A stretch of DNA of 64,000 nt. It comes from an uncultured Mucilaginibacter sp. (GTDB lineage: Bacteria > Bacteroidota > Bacteroidia > Sphingobacteriales > Sphingobacteriaceae). A program made the translations under genes and the position numbers. Below are positions 28,178 to 38,363 of this stretch, in pieces. The notes beneath the pieces are model-generated. The model saw only the letters and a program-made list of their open reading frames with translations. It searched no databases and was not told the DNA's origin. The stretch is taken from the NCBI GenBank assembly GCA_913775265.1, contig CAJYJH010000033.1, forward strand, positions 310,001 through 374,000. Direction: 5' to 3'. How positions within the stretch are numbered: the first letter of the stretch is position 1; every line of letters begins with the position of its first letter.

Positions 28178-31100
28178 ATGGAAAGCAACAAAAAATACTG
28201 GAAAGGTTTAGAAGAGCTGAACAATACCCCGGAGTTTGTTGAATTAAACAAACACGAGTTTGCCGAGCCTATTCCTATTGAGGATGTGCTTAGCGGTACC
28301 GGCCTTACCGGTAAAACACCGCGCCGTAACTTTTTAAAAACGCTGGGCTTTGGTTTAGGTGCTGTTTCTTTAGCGGCCTGCCAGAAAACCCCTGTACATA
28401 AATCAATCCCTTACCTGATTAAACCGGAAGAGGTAACTCCTGGTGTAGCTAACTTCTATGTATCAAGCTACAACGGTCAGTCTATATTAGTTAAAACCCG
28501 TGAGGGTCGCCCAATTAAAATTGAAGGTAACCCGGGTGACATTTTAGGTCAGGGTGGTGTTAATGCCCAAACTCAGGCTTCACTGTTAGAGTTATACAAC
28601 GCTAACCGTTTAAAAGGCCCTATGCAAGATGGCGGTGAAACTGCCTGGAGCGCATTAGACTCTTTTGTGAAAAACGAACTGGCTGCTATTAAAGCCAGTG
28701 GCAAACAAATACGTATTGTATCATCAACCATTAACAGCCCTTCGAGCTTAAGGGTAATTAATGACTTTATTGCACAATACCCAACTACTAAACTGGTTAA
28801 CTATGATCCAATTTCGTTAACCGGTATTATACAGGCAAACCAAAATAGCTTTGGTAAAGCAGTGCTTCCACGTTATAGCTTTGATAAAGCTGATGTGATT
28901 GTAAGCTTCGGTGCCGACTTTTTAGGCCCATGGATTTCACAGGCTGAGCACATGCGTCAGTATGTGTCTAAACGTAGTCACCAGGCTTTAGAAGGTAAAA
29001 AAATGTCTCGCCACATCCAGTTCGAGTCTCGCATGAGCTTAACCGGAAGTAACGCAGATACCCGTATTCCTGTTAAACCATCTGAAGAAGGTGTTGCTTT
29101 AATTAACTTATATAACGCTATATCGGGTACATCTTTACCAGGTTCTAAAAAATTATCAAGCGCCGCTGCTGATACTGCAATCACTTTAGCTGCTAAAGAA
29201 TTAGTTGCAGCCAAAGGTCGTGCACTGGTAGTGGCAGGTAGCAATGATGTTGCCATCCAGGTTTTAGTAAACGCCATCAACTCTTTGTTAGGCAGCTACG
29301 GAACTACTATCGATTTGGACAACCCATCTTACCAATACAAAGGTAATGATGCCGAAATGGTAGCTTTATTAAACGACATGAAGTCGGGCCAGGTTGGTGC
29401 GGTATTCTTCCTGAATGCTAACCCGGTTTATAACTACTACCAAAGCAGCGCATTTGCTGATGCTTTGAAAAAAGTACGCCTGAGAGTTTCATTTGCTGAT
29501 TATGCTGACGAAACTGCTTCTCAATGTAATGTTATCGCTACTAACAGCCACTTCCTGGAGTCATGGGGTGATGAAAACTCGGTAGAAGGTTACTACACCA
29601 TCGTTCAGCCAACTATCAACCCGGTTTATGACAGCCGTAAAGCTGAGCAAAGCTTATTGGTATGGTCAGACAACCCGGTTAAAGATTATTATACTTACGT
29701 ACGCAATACTTGGAATACCAACATCCTTCCGCAAGCTGGTTTAGCCGGCCAAAACGGTTGGGAAACTTTGTTGCAAACCGGTTTTGTTAAAACTACTGCT
29801 AAACCTGCAGGTACCTATACTTTCAGCCGCGATCTGAACGCCGTTGCGCAAACCATCTTAAGCCAAAGTGCTAAGGTTGCTGCTCCAGTAGGCAAATTAG
29901 AATTGCAGGTTTTTGAGAGCAATACAGTTTTAGATGGCCGTTACGCTAACAATCCATGGTTGCAAGAATTGCCTGATCCTATTTCTAAAGTTACCTGGGA
30001 TAACTACGTAGCTATCGCTCCAAAAACAGCGAAGGACATGAAACTGGAAGAGGGTGACGTAGTTAAAGTGACCGCTAATAACTATACTACCGAACTGCCA
30101 ATTTTATTACAACCGGGTCAGGCACAGGGAACTATCTCTATCGCCTTAGGTTACGGTCGTACCAAATCGGGTAAAGTAGGAGATGCGGTTGGTAAAAATG
30201 CTTTCCCATTCTTAGCTTTCGCTAATGGTACTTTCCAAGGCAATACAGTGGCTACTCTGGAAGCTGTTGGTGGCGACAAAGTGGTTTTGGCTCAAACTCA
30301 AACTCACCACTCATACGAAGGTCGTGATGTAATCCGTGAGACTACATTACAGCAGTACCTTAAAAAGTCTGAAGAAAAAGGCGAGAAAGAAGGTGGCGAG
30401 AAAGAAACTTATAGCCTTTGGGACGAGTACGATCGTCCGCAGTATGATTGGGTAATGGCTATCGACCTTAATGCTTGTACCGGTTGCGGTGCTTGTGTGG
30501 TTGCTTGTAACGTTGAGAACAACGTACCGGTAGTAGGCCGTGACGAGGTTCGCCGTCGTCGTGAGATGCACTGGATCCGTATCGACCGTTACTATAGCTT
30601 TGACGAAAAAGGCAAAAACGTAACAGAGGAGAAAGAAATTGACAAGCTGGAGAACTTAGATAACGTTTCGGTTACTTATCAACCGATGCTTTGTCAGCAC
30701 TGTGACCACGCTCCTTGTGAAACAGTATGTCCCGTATTAGCAACTACCCACTCCTCAGAAGGTTTAAACCAGATGACCTACAACCGTTGTGTAGGTACCC
30801 GTTACTGTGCTAACAACTGTCCGTATAAAGTACGCCGTTTCAACTGGTTTAACTACTGGAACGACTCACGTTTCGAGAACTACTTGCAAAACGATTATAC
30901 TGAATTAGTATTGAACCCTGATGTTACTACCCGTTTCCGTGGTGTGATGGAAAAATGTTCAATGTGTGTTCAGCGTATCCAAGCTGGTAAATTGAATGCC
31001 AAATTGCAAAAACGTCCTTTGGCAGATGGTGAGATCAAAGTTGCTTGTCAGCAAACTTGCCCTACTAACGCTATCATCTTCGGTAACGCTAAAGATCCAA

Positions 31101-31228
31101 ACTCTGAAGTATCAAAAGCACTGAAGAGCGAAAGAACTTACTACGTGCTTGAAGAGTTAAACGTGAAACCAGGTATCGGTTACCAAGCTAAAGTTAGAAA
31201 CAGAGAAGCAGCAACAACAGAAGCATAA
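28178..31228 (+). CDS. actB: Alternative complex III subunit B, iron-sulfur subunit
   Basis: Large peripheral subunit (1016 aa). A twin-arginine-like signal (TPRRNFLKTLGFG, about 46-60) exports it. The N-terminal two thirds is a molybdopterin-oxidoreductase-like fold that in ACIII carries no molybdenum. The C-terminal ferredoxin-like domain starts at C767 (CTGCGACVVAC) and continues with CQHCDHAPCETVC, CVGTRYCANNC and CSMC...CQQTC, ligands for the Fe-S clusters. A charged KSEEKGEKEGGEKE linker (about 728-741) separates the two. It passes electrons from quinol toward ActA hemes. Confidence 0.96.
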   Translation: MESNKKYWKGLEELNNTPEFVELNKHEFAEPIPIEDVLSGTGLTGKTPRRNFLKTLGFGLGAVSLAACQKTPVHKSIPYLIKPEEVTPGVANFYVSSYNGQSILVKTREGRPIKIEGNPGDILGQGGVNAQTQASLLELYNANRLKGPMQDGGETAWSALDSFVKNELAAIKASGKQIRIVSSTINSPSSLRVINDFIAQYPTTKLVNYDPISLTGIIQANQNSFGKAVLPRYSFDKADVIVSFGADFLGPWISQAEHMRQYVSKRSHQALEGKKMSRHIQFESRMSLTGSNADTRIPVKPSEEGVALINLYNAISGTSLPGSKKLSSAAADTAITLAAKELVAAKGRALVVAGSNDVAIQVLVNAINSLLGSYGTTIDLDNPSYQYKGNDAEMVALLNDMKSGQVGAVFFLNANPVYNYYQSSAFADALKKVRLRVSFADYADETASQCNVIATNSHFLESWGDENSVEGYYTIVQPTINPVYDSRKAEQSLLVWSDNPVKDYYTYVRNTWNTNILPQAGLAGQNGWETLLQTGFVKTTAKPAGTYTFSRDLNAVAQTILSQSAKVAAPVGKLELQVFESNTVLDGRYANNPWLQELPDPISKVTWDNYVAIAPKTAKDMKLEEGDVVKVTANNYTTELPILLQPGQAQGTISIALGYGRTKSGKVGDAVGKNAFPFLAFANGTFQGNTVATLEAVGGDKVVLAQTQTHHSYEGRDVIRETTLQQYLKKSEEKGEKEGGEKETYSLWDEYDRPQYDWVMAIDLNACTGCGACVVACNVENNVPVVGRDEVRRRREMHWIRIDRYYSFDEKGKNVTEEKEIDKLENLDNVSVTYQPMLCQHCDHAPCETVCPVLATTHSSEGLNQMTYNRCVGTRYCANNCPYKVRRFNWFNYWNDSRFENYLQNDYTELVLNPDVTTRFRGVMEKCSMCVQRIQAGKLNAKLQKRPLADGEIKVACQQTCPTNAIIFGNAKDPNSEVSKALKSERTYYVLEELNVKPGIGYQAKVRNREAATTEA

Positions 31229-31255
31229 ACTTAATTACACGAGATATATTATACT

Positions 31256-32725
31256 ATGGCATCTCACAGTGAATCAATAATCAGGGAACCGTTAATTACG
31301 GGCAAGAATATAACCTATGCCCAAATTACTAACGAGGTTTTACTCCCTGTTGAAAATAAACCCAACTTAGCCTGGTGGATCGGTTTTGCTTTAGCATCAG
31401 CCGGCGCAGCACTTTGGGTGTTCTCTATCAGCTGGACTTTTTGGTTCGGTGTAGGCGAGTGGGGATTAAACAAAACAGTGGGCTGGGCCTGGGACATCAC
31501 CGGTTTCGTGTGGTGGGTAGGTATCGGTCACGCAGGTACTCTAATCTCAGCGGTGTTGTTGTTGTTCCGTCAAAACTGGCGTAACTCCATCAACCGATCT
31601 GCTGAGGCGATGACGATCTTCGCCGTTATTTGTGCCGCTACTTACATCTTTGGTCACATGGGCCGTCCTTGGTTAGCTTATTGGACACTGCCGCTTCCAA
31701 ATCAGTATGTATTATGGGTAAACTGGAACTCGGCGTTGATGATGGACGTGTTTGCAATTTCTACTTACTTCTCGGTATCATTAGTGTTCTGGTACACAGG
31801 TTTATTGCCTGATATTGCCAGCATCCGTGACCGTGCAGTTGGTTTACGTCGCCGCATTTATTCAGTACTTTCTTTCGGTTGGACAGGTTCAGTGAAAACC
31901 TGGCAGCGTTTTGAGACTGTGTCATTAATCCTGGCTGGTATCTCAACACCACTGGTACTATCGGTACACACTATCGTATCTTTTGACTTTGCTACTTCGT
32001 TAGAGCCGGGATGGCATACTACCATCTTCCCTCCATACTTCGTTGCGGGTGCGATCTTCTCTGGTTTTGCTATGGTGCAAACCCTGTTATTGATTGCTCG
32101 TAAAGTATTAGGCTTAGAGAATTACATCACCATGTTCCACATCGAGTCGATGAATAAGATCATCTTATTAACTGGTTCAATCGTGGGTGTGGCTTACATC
32201 ACTGAGTTCTTCATCGCTTGGTATTCGGGTGTTGAGTATGAGCAATATGCTTTCATCAACCGTGCAACCGGTCCATACTGGTGGGCATACTGGAGTATGA
32301 TGACTTGTAACGTAATTACGCCACAGCTATTCTGGTCTAAGAAAATCCGTACCAACATACCATTCTCGTGGGTATTGTCTATTATCGTTAACATCGGTAT
32401 GTGGTTCGAGCGTTTCGTGATTATCGTTACCTCGTTACACCGCGACTTCTTGCCATCAAGCTGGGTAATGTTCTATCCAACCTGGACAGATGTAGGCATC
32501 TTCGTTGGGTCAATCGGTTTATTCTTTGTAATGTTCCTGTTATTCATCCGTGTATTACCTTCTGTTGCTATGGCCGAGGTTAAGTTGTTGGTGAAGACAT
32601 CAAGTGAGCAAGCTAAGAAGAAATTGCTTGACGAAGGTCATGTTGATCCGGAGCAGGCAAAGGAGTATATTAAGTCATTAGAAAAATACGACAGTGTTGA
32701 TTTAACTCAATACCAAAAAGCATAA
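31256..32725 (+). CDS. actC: Alternative complex III subunit C, NrfD-like membrane protein
   Basis: A 489-aa polytopic membrane subunit of the NrfD/PsrC family that forms one of the two quinol-facing halves of ACIII. About ten membrane helices are predicted, beginning near residue 40 after a cytoplasmic N terminus. Conserved stretches include [30 protein letters not shown] and [27 protein letters not shown] cytoplasmic C-terminal tail (about 435-489) is charged and helical. Adjacent actD starts 2 bases later. Confidence 0.96.
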   Translation: MASHSESIIREPLITGKNITYAQITNEVLLPVENKPNLAWWIGFALASAGAALWVFSISWTFWFGVGEWGLNKTVGWAWDITGFVWWVGIGHAGTLISAVLLLFRQNWRNSINRSAEAMTIFAVICAATYIFGHMGRPWLAYWTLPLPNQYVLWVNWNSALMMDVFAISTYFSVSLVFWYTGLLPDIASIRDRAVGLRRRIYSVLSFGWTGSVKTWQRFETVSLILAGISTPLVLSVHTIVSFDFATSLEPGWHTTIFPPYFVAGAIFSGFAMVQTLLLIARKVLGLENYITMFHIESMNKIILLTGSIVGVAYITEFFIAWYSGVEYEQYAFINRATGPYWWAYWSMMTCNVITPQLFWSKKIRTNIPFSWVLSIIVNIGMWFERFVIIVTSLHRDFLPSSWVMFYPTWTDVGIFVGSIGLFFVMFLLFIRVLPSVAMAEVKLLVKTSSEQAKKKLLDEGHVDPEQAKEYIKSLEKYDSVDLTQYQKA

Positions 32726-32727
32726 TT

Positions 32728-33264
32728 ATGAGCAGCACTAAATTTATATTAGGTTGTTTTGACGATCCGGACCAGATGATGGATGGTATCGGCAAGCTAC
32801 AGAAAAACAGTATTCCAATTTACGATGTGTATTCACCAATGCCTATTCACGGTATTGAAGCTAAATTGGGTGTTAAAGAATCTCGTTTAGGTTACGCTGC
32901 CTTTTGCTTTGGGTGTTTAGGCGCAACAGTAATCTTCAGCATTGTTTATTATACGCTGGTACATGACTGGCCTATGAACATAGGTGGAAAGCCACACTTT
33001 GCCATGCCTAACTTTGTGCCGTTTACGTTTGAGTGGACCATCCTGTTTACAGCTTTTGGTATGGTGTTAACCTTTTTCTTCGCAACACACCTTGCTCCCG
33101 GCCGTGCACCACGTGTAATGGACCTGCGTGCAACAGACGATCGTTTCGTAATTGCTATTGACGCCAAAGGAAACGTACCTCACGACGATATTACCAAAAT
33201 ATTAAAAGACGCCGGTGCTGTTGAAGTAAAGCACAACGAAAGGAAATATGTTAGCTATGAGTAA
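32728..33264 (+). CDS. actD: Alternative complex III subunit D (DUF3341)
   Basis: A 178-aa membrane subunit of ACIII. DUF3341 begins FILGCFDDPDQMMDGIGKL, with two membrane helices (about 55-78 and 104-124) and a cytoplasmic alpha/beta tail (DDRFVIAIDAKG...AGAVEVKHNER). It stabilises the complex; no cofactor site is visible. Its stop overlaps the next gene by 8 bases if that gene starts at 33257. Confidence 0.95.
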   Translation: MSSTKFILGCFDDPDQMMDGIGKLQKNSIPIYDVYSPMPIHGIEAKLGVKESRLGYAAFCFGCLGATVIFSIVYYTLVHDWPMNIGGKPHFAMPNFVPFTFEWTILFTAFGMVLTFFFATHLAPGRAPRVMDLRATDDRFVIAIDAKGNVPHDDITKILKDAGAVEVKHNERKYVSYE

Positions 33265-33829
33265 GATTAAGATATTTGGTGCAACAATAATGGCTGTTGC
33301 TGCTATGGTAGCTACATCCTGCAAAGACAAAAGAAGCACCGGCTGGCAATATGCTCCCAACATGTATGAGCACATTGCTTACGAATACGATCAAAAAAAC
33401 GATAATTTTAAAGACGGTAAAACTGCACAGTTGCCACCGGCTGGTACTATACCGGTAGGGTTTACGCGTTTTGATTATCCTAACACTCGCGCAGGTTACG
33501 ACCAATCGAGTGTAGAGGTGAAAAATATGCTTGCGCAAACGCAAGCCAACTATGCCGAAGGTAAAAACCTTTACGAACACTTCTGTTCTCCGTGCCATGG
33601 TTTAACCGGCCAGGGCGACGGTACAGTAGTTCAACATGGTTATCCGGCCCCGCCTTCGTACTCAACAGGTACGTCATCACGTGGAGGCGCCATGAAAGAC
33701 CTTACTGACGGTAAAATTTATCATACCATTACTTATGGTGTAAACGCTATGGGCTCATACGCTTCGCAACTGGCCCCCGAAGAGCGCTGGAAAGTAATTA
33801 TGTATGTTCACCATTTGCAAACCTTATAA
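33257..33829 (+). CDS. actE: Alternative complex III subunit E, mono-heme cytochrome c lipoprotein
   Basis: Periplasmic cytochrome c lipoprotein of ACIII. ATG 33257 gives a typical signal MSKIKIFGA... with lipobox VATSC (C22). An ATG 9 bases upstream (33248), preceded by AAAGGA, is an alternative and would add three residues. The heme site is CSPCH, with MGSYA as the probable distal Met region. Length (190 aa) is normal for the family. It donates electrons to the oxidase or a soluble cytochrome (known of the family). Confidence 0.93.
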   Translation: MSKIKIFGATIMAVAAMVATSCKDKRSTGWQYAPNMYEHIAYEYDQKNDNFKDGKTAQLPPAGTIPVGFTRFDYPNTRAGYDQSSVEVKNMLAQTQANYAEGKNLYEHFCSPCHGLTGQGDGTVVQHGYPAPPSYSTGTSSRGGAMKDLTDGKIYHTITYGVNAMGSYASQLAPEERWKVIMYVHHLQTL

Positions 33830-33842
33830 TTATTAAGCTTAA

Positions 33843-35114
33843 ATGAGCACTCATCAACATAGTTTTGACGAACGATTTGAATTTGCCGGTAAAGCCAAAA
33901 CCTTTAGCCTTGCTGCTATTGTAATAGGTGTGATTGGCATATTGTACGGATTTTTGGTAGATGGCAGTGAGCATCACACTGTTCGTACTTTTTCTAACCT
34001 GCTGCTTATGAGCTACTACTTTGTAGGTGTTTGTGTAGCCGGTGTTTTCTTCCTGGCTTATCAGTACATGGCTCAATCGGGTTGGTCTGTTAGCTTTTTA
34101 CGCATCCCCCAGGCGTTTGCCAAGGTATTAGGTATAGCTGTAGTCTTCTTACTCGTTGTAGTAGCGGCCGGATTACTGTTAAAGCACGAGGAAATGCACG
34201 AAGGCCATAAGGTGATGGCCCCCTATTTGTATGCGCACTGGGCAACCCCGGGTTTAACGGATCCTAAAAGTGAGATTTACGATAGCATCATAGCCGGTAA
34301 ATCAGCTTTTCTTAATATTCCCTTTTTCTATGGCACTCTGGTTATATTTTTAGGGTTATACACGTACTTCGGTAGCTTATTGGTAAAGTATTCGAACAAT
34401 GAAGACGCTTTGGGAGGAATGGTTAATTATAACAAAAGCTTCAAAATTTCGGCTATCTTCTTAGTTATCTTCGGTTTTACTTTCCCTATATATGCTTTTG
34501 GTACCATCATGTCTTTAGAGGCACACTGGTTCTCAACTATGTTTGGGTGGTATAACTTAGCGGCTGTGCACGTTAGTGGATTAGCAGTTATTGCTTTAAC
34601 ATTAATTATCCTAAAGCAAAACGGTTACTTCTCTTGGGTTAATGAGAGTCACTTACAAGATTTGGGTAAAGTAATTTTCGGTTTCTCTATTTTCTGGACT
34701 TACGTTTGGTTTGCACAATTCTTTCTGACGTGGTATGCCAACATGCCCGAGGAAAGCGTTTATTTCTACAAACGTTGGGAGCCTGAATACAAATGGTGGT
34801 TCTGGTTAAACATAGGCTTAAACTTTGTCGCTCCATTGTTCATGTTGATGAAGAATGATGACAAACGCTCAATGACACGCATGAAGATTGCCTGTATCAT
34901 TATCATCATTGGCCACTGGTTAGATTATTATCTGATGATCATGCCAGGTACTATGGAGAATCACAGAGAATTTGGTATCACAGAGCTTTTCACTTTTATA
35001 GGTTTTGCCGGTTTGTTTACTTTCCTGATGCTGTCAGCTTTAAGTAAGTTTGAGTCGCTTATCCCTAAAAAGCATCCATTCCTGGAGGAAAGCCTTCATC
35101 ACCACATTCAATAA
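33843..35114 (+). CDS. actF: Alternative complex III subunit F, membrane quinol-binding subunit
   Basis: The second large integral subunit of ACIII (423 aa), paralogous to ActC, with about ten membrane helices. Recognisable stretches are YYFVGVCVAGVFFLAYQYMAQSGW, LEAHWFSTMFGWYNLA and FLTWYANMPEESVYFYKRWEPEYKW (in part). It shares the quinol-reaction role with ActC. It is last of the act genes; 46 bases then separate it from coxB, with a possible internal promoter there. Confidence 0.95.
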   Translation: MSTHQHSFDERFEFAGKAKTFSLAAIVIGVIGILYGFLVDGSEHHTVRTFSNLLLMSYYFVGVCVAGVFFLAYQYMAQSGWSVSFLRIPQAFAKVLGIAVVFLLVVVAAGLLLKHEEMHEGHKVMAPYLYAHWATPGLTDPKSEIYDSIIAGKSAFLNIPFFYGTLVIFLGLYTYFGSLLVKYSNNEDALGGMVNYNKSFKISAIFLVIFGFTFPIYAFGTIMSLEAHWFSTMFGWYNLAAVHVSGLAVIALTLIILKQNGYFSWVNESHLQDLGKVIFGFSIFWTYVWFAQFFLTWYANMPEESVYFYKRWEPEYKWWFWLNIGLNFVAPLFMLMKNDDKRSMTRMKIACIIIIIGHWLDYYLMIMPGTMENHREFGITELFTFIGFAGLFTFLMLSALSKFESLIPKKHPFLEESLHHHIQ

Positions 35115-35118
35115 TTGC

Positions 35119-35126
35119 TAACTTTG
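35119..35126 (+). promoter_or_regulatory. Possible internal promoter before coxB
   Basis: TAACTTTG matches TAnnTTTG, 35 bases before the coxB ATG. It would allow oxidase genes to be expressed apart from the act genes. No good -33 partner seen. Confidence 0.3.
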
Positions 35127-35160
35127 TAATCTTATATAGAATACCAAACCACTGATACAA

Positions 35161-36372
35161 ATGGCATTCAAGCATCTAATAAATTTAAAGAAATTTTCCT
35201 CGCTCGTTGCGATGTTCCTGTTGCTGGGTACTAACCTGGTAATGGCGCAGGCAACAAGCTCAAACGCCACTGCTACCGATAGCGGCGATACTTCAGCCCA
35301 ATCGGCTGGTATGTGGGCATCGGTTGGCTACTATACCTTACTTTTCTTGATTGTTTGTGTAGTGGTTGCGGTAGTAGGCAAAATATTAAAAGTATATGAC
35401 CTCACGCTGCAAATGCAGGGCAGGAGAGGTATCAATTGGAACAATGTGATGGCTACCGGTTTCCTGATCTTTTTGATTGCAGGCATCATCGGAGTATATT
35501 ATTCGTTTACCGAACAAGGCAGCATGATTTTAGGTCCGGCCTCGTCTGTACATGGTAAAACATTGGATACTATGTTCTGGACTACCTTTGGTATCACATT
35601 TGTTGTTTTCTTAGGTACACAGATTTTGCTTTTCACCTTCTTATTTAAGTACAAAGGGTCTGACAAACGTAAAGCTTACTATTATCCACACAACAACACC
35701 ATTGAGAAAATTTGGACTGTAGCTCCTGCTATTGTGTTGACAGTGTTAGTAGTATTCGGTTTCTTAACCTGGAGAAAAATTACCAACACTGTTGATGCTA
35801 AAGGCGAGGTTGCATCGTTAAATGTAGACGTAACCGGTCACCAGTTTGCCTGGGAACTGCGTTACCCTGGTAAAGACGGAAAGTTGGGCAAGAAACAATC
35901 AAAGTTAGTGAGCGGCACTAACAAACTCGGTATTAACTTTGAAGATAAAAACAGCTTCGATGATTTAGCAGCAGACACACTGGTGCTGCCTGTTAATAAG
36001 TCTGTACGTTTGAATATCATCGCTCAGGACGTTATCCATAGTGTATACATGCCTAATTTCCGGGTACAAATAAACGCTGTACCAGGTTTACCTACCTACT
36101 TCAAATTTACTCCAACCAAAACTACCGCGCAAATGCGTGCAGATTTGGATCAACCAGACTTTAATTACCACTTATACTGTAATAAGATTTGTGGAGGAAG
36201 CCATTACAACATGCAGAAAATTGTATTGGTAGTATCACAAGCTGAATATCAAAATTGGTTAGCTAATCAAAAGCCTTACTTGAGCGATCAGTTAAAAAAG
36301 GAATTAAAATTAGCGGATAATACGCTTTACAAGCAATACCAATTACAAAACAGTTTAGCTTCAAATAATTAA
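35161..36372 (+). CDS. coxB: Cytochrome c oxidase subunit II
   Basis: Carries the CuA site that receives electrons from cytochrome c. The signal peptide ends MAQ (about 30). Four membrane helices follow (about 52-75, 97-115, 138-160, 188-205), two more than in mitochondrial-type subunit II. The cupredoxin domain has ligands H293, C340, C344, H348 and M351 in CNKICGGSHYNM. The usual Glu between the two Cys is Lys; the backbone carbonyl acts there, so the site should remain functional. No fused cytochrome c domain, so it accepts electrons from ActE or a separate cytochrome. Confidence 0.95.
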   Translation: MAFKHLINLKKFSSLVAMFLLLGTNLVMAQATSSNATATDSGDTSAQSAGMWASVGYYTLLFLIVCVVVAVVGKILKVYDLTLQMQGRRGINWNNVMATGFLIFLIAGIIGVYYSFTEQGSMILGPASSVHGKTLDTMFWTTFGITFVVFLGTQILLFTFLFKYKGSDKRKAYYYPHNNTIEKIWTVAPAIVLTVLVVFGFLTWRKITNTVDAKGEVASLNVDVTGHQFAWELRYPGKDGKLGKKQSKLVSGTNKLGINFEDKNSFDDLAADTLVLPVNKSVRLNIIAQDVIHSVYMPNFRVQINAVPGLPTYFKFTPTKTTAQMRADLDQPDFNYHLYCNKICGGSHYNMQKIVLVVSQAEYQNWLANQKPYLSDQLKKELKLADNTLYKQYQLQNSLASNN

Positions 36373-36386
36373 TCAAGATAGCGATT

Positions 36387-38282
36387 ATGTCAACATTAGC
36401 AGTTCAGGATCACGGCGTAGGACAAGGACATCATGATCACGATCACGGGCACCATCATCATGAAACGTTTCTGACTAAATACATCTTTAGCCAGGATCAT
36501 AAGATGATTGCCAAGCAATTTCTTATTACCGGTATCATTATGGCTGTTATTGCCATGGTACTTTCTATACTTTTTCGTATACAGTTAGCATACCCTGAAA
36601 AGGCATTTCCTTTCCTGGAAACTTTGTTAGGTCGCTTTGCACCGGGCGGTCGTTTAGACACTAACTTTTATTTATCGTTGGTAACTATTCACGGTACCAT
36701 CATGGTATTCTTTGTACTAACTGCCGGATTGAGCGGTACTTTTAGTAACCTGTTAATTCCATACCAACTAGGAGCGCGCGATATGGCGTCACCTTTCATG
36801 AACATGCTTTCGTACTGGTTATTCTTTATCGCCAGCGTAATCATGTTAGGGTCTTTCTTTACCGAAAAGGGTCCTGCCGGACCAGGCTGGACTATTTATC
36901 CGCCTTTGTCAGCGCTTCCCAAAGCAATGCCGGGTTCTGGTATGGGTATGACCTTATGGTTGATTAGTATGGTATTATTTGTTGCCTCCCAGTTATTAGG
37001 CGGTATCAATTATGTGAGTACTATCTTAAACATGCGTACAAAAGGTATGGATCTTTGGAAAATGCCGTTAACTATCTGGGCATTCTTCCTAACCGCTATC
37101 TTGGGCGTATTAGCTTTCCCTGTGTTGGTTGCTGGTGTTGTTTTATTGATCTTCGACCGCAGCTTCGGTACAAGCTTCTACTTGTCAGACATTGTTATCC
37201 AAAATCAGCAAACTACCTTCGAGGGTGGTAGCCCGATTTTATTCCAGCACTTATTCTGGTTCTTGGGTCACCCTGAGGTATACATTGTAATTATGCCTGC
37301 TTTGGGTATCTCTTCTGAGGTTATCGCTACAAACTCACGTAAGCCAATCTTCGGTTACCATGCAATGGTTTACTCATTAATTGGTATCACTGTTTTATCG
37401 TTCATTGTATGGGGTCACCATATGTTCGTTACCGGTATGAACCCATTCCTGGGTGGTGTGTTCATGATTACCACGTTAATCATTGCGGTACCATCGGCGG
37501 TTAAAACGTTTAACTACCTGGCTACCTTATGGCGTGGTAACATTCGCTTTACGCCGGCGATGTTGTTTGCTATTGGTTTAGTATCATTCTTTATCTCAGG
37601 TGGTATCACTGGTATCTTTTTAGGTAACGCTGCGTTAGACATCAACTTACACGATACCTATTTTGTTGTTGCTCACTTCCACCTGGTAATGGGTTCAGCA
37701 GCTATATTTGGTATGCTAGCAGGTGTTTATCATTGGTTCCCTAAAATGTTCGGTCGTATGATGGATACCAAATTAGGTTACTTACACTTTTGGTTAACTT
37801 TTATCGGTGCTTACCTGGTATTTTTCCCAATGCACTTTATGGGCTTAGATGGTGTACCTCGTCGTTACTATTCATTCACCGAAATTGAGTCTTTAAAACA
37901 GTGGGTGTCAGTTAACACCTTTATCACTTGGGCGGCCATATTATCGGCTTTAGCGCAAGTAGCGTTCTTGTGGAACTTCTTCTATTCGATTTTCTTCGGA
38001 GAGAAAGCTCCTCAAAACCCTTGGGGTTCTACCACTATCGAGTGGACTACACCTGTAGAGCATATCCATGGTAATTGGCCTGGTGAAATACCAACCGTAT
38101 ACCGCTGGCCATATGATTACAGCAAACCAGGTCACGATACTGACTTTATTCCGCAGACTACGCCTTTTTCTCAAACATTAGCGTCTAACCTGCCTCACGA
38201 TTTTGAAGATAATCCGGTGAGTTTAGAAGAACATAAACAGTGGGTAAATACCCAACGTTCAAGTGAAAAAGAGGTAAAATAG
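36387..38282 (+). CDS. coxA: Cytochrome c oxidase subunit I
   Basis: Catalytic subunit holding low-spin heme, high-spin heme and CuB. Twelve membrane helices; the active site has H295, E297 and Y299 (GHPEVYIVIMP, A-type with the proton-channel Glu), then WGHHMF, and the heme pair HFHLVMG. A remarkable His-rich N terminus (nine His within residues 9-25) precedes the first helix. At 631 aa it is normal for the Bacteroidota form. It starts 14 bases after coxB and is followed by a strong hairpin, then ctaA. Confidence 0.97.
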   Translation: MSTLAVQDHGVGQGHHDHDHGHHHHETFLTKYIFSQDHKMIAKQFLITGIIMAVIAMVLSILFRIQLAYPEKAFPFLETLLGRFAPGGRLDTNFYLSLVTIHGTIMVFFVLTAGLSGTFSNLLIPYQLGARDMASPFMNMLSYWLFFIASVIMLGSFFTEKGPAGPGWTIYPPLSALPKAMPGSGMGMTLWLISMVLFVASQLLGGINYVSTILNMRTKGMDLWKMPLTIWAFFLTAILGVLAFPVLVAGVVLLIFDRSFGTSFYLSDIVIQNQQTTFEGGSPILFQHLFWFLGHPEVYIVIMPALGISSEVIATNSRKPIFGYHAMVYSLIGITVLSFIVWGHHMFVTGMNPFLGGVFMITTLIIAVPSAVKTFNYLATLWRGNIRFTPAMLFAIGLVSFFISGGITGIFLGNAALDINLHDTYFVVAHFHLVMGSAAIFGMLAGVYHWFPKMFGRMMDTKLGYLHFWLTFIGAYLVFFPMHFMGLDGVPRRYYSFTEIESLKQWVSVNTFITWAAILSALAQVAFLWNFFYSIFFGEKAPQNPWGSTTIEWTTPVEHIHGNWPGEIPTVYRWPYDYSKPGHDTDFIPQTTPFSQTLASNLPHDFEDNPVSLEEHKQWVNTQRSSEKEVK

Positions 38283-38304
38283 GTTACCTTTTCGATCTGA
38301 TAAT

Positions 38305-38354
38305 TTAGGGTATCTGTACCGGAAAGCTTTCCAACACAGATACCCTAATTTTTT
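38305..38354 (+). terminator. Terminator/attenuator between coxA and ctaA
   Basis: TTAGGGTATCTGT / ACAGATACCCTAA, a 13-bp stem with an inner GGAAAGCTTTCC palindrome, followed by TTTTTT. It probably limits read-through into the assembly genes, so ctaA needs its own or leaked transcription. Confidence 0.85.
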
Positions 38355-38363
38355 ATAACTTAA

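Noticed and set aside
28178..31228. ActB as a true molybdenum oxidoreductase
   Set aside because: The whole act operon context identifies it as the ACIII iron-sulfur subunit, in which the fold carries no molybdenum.
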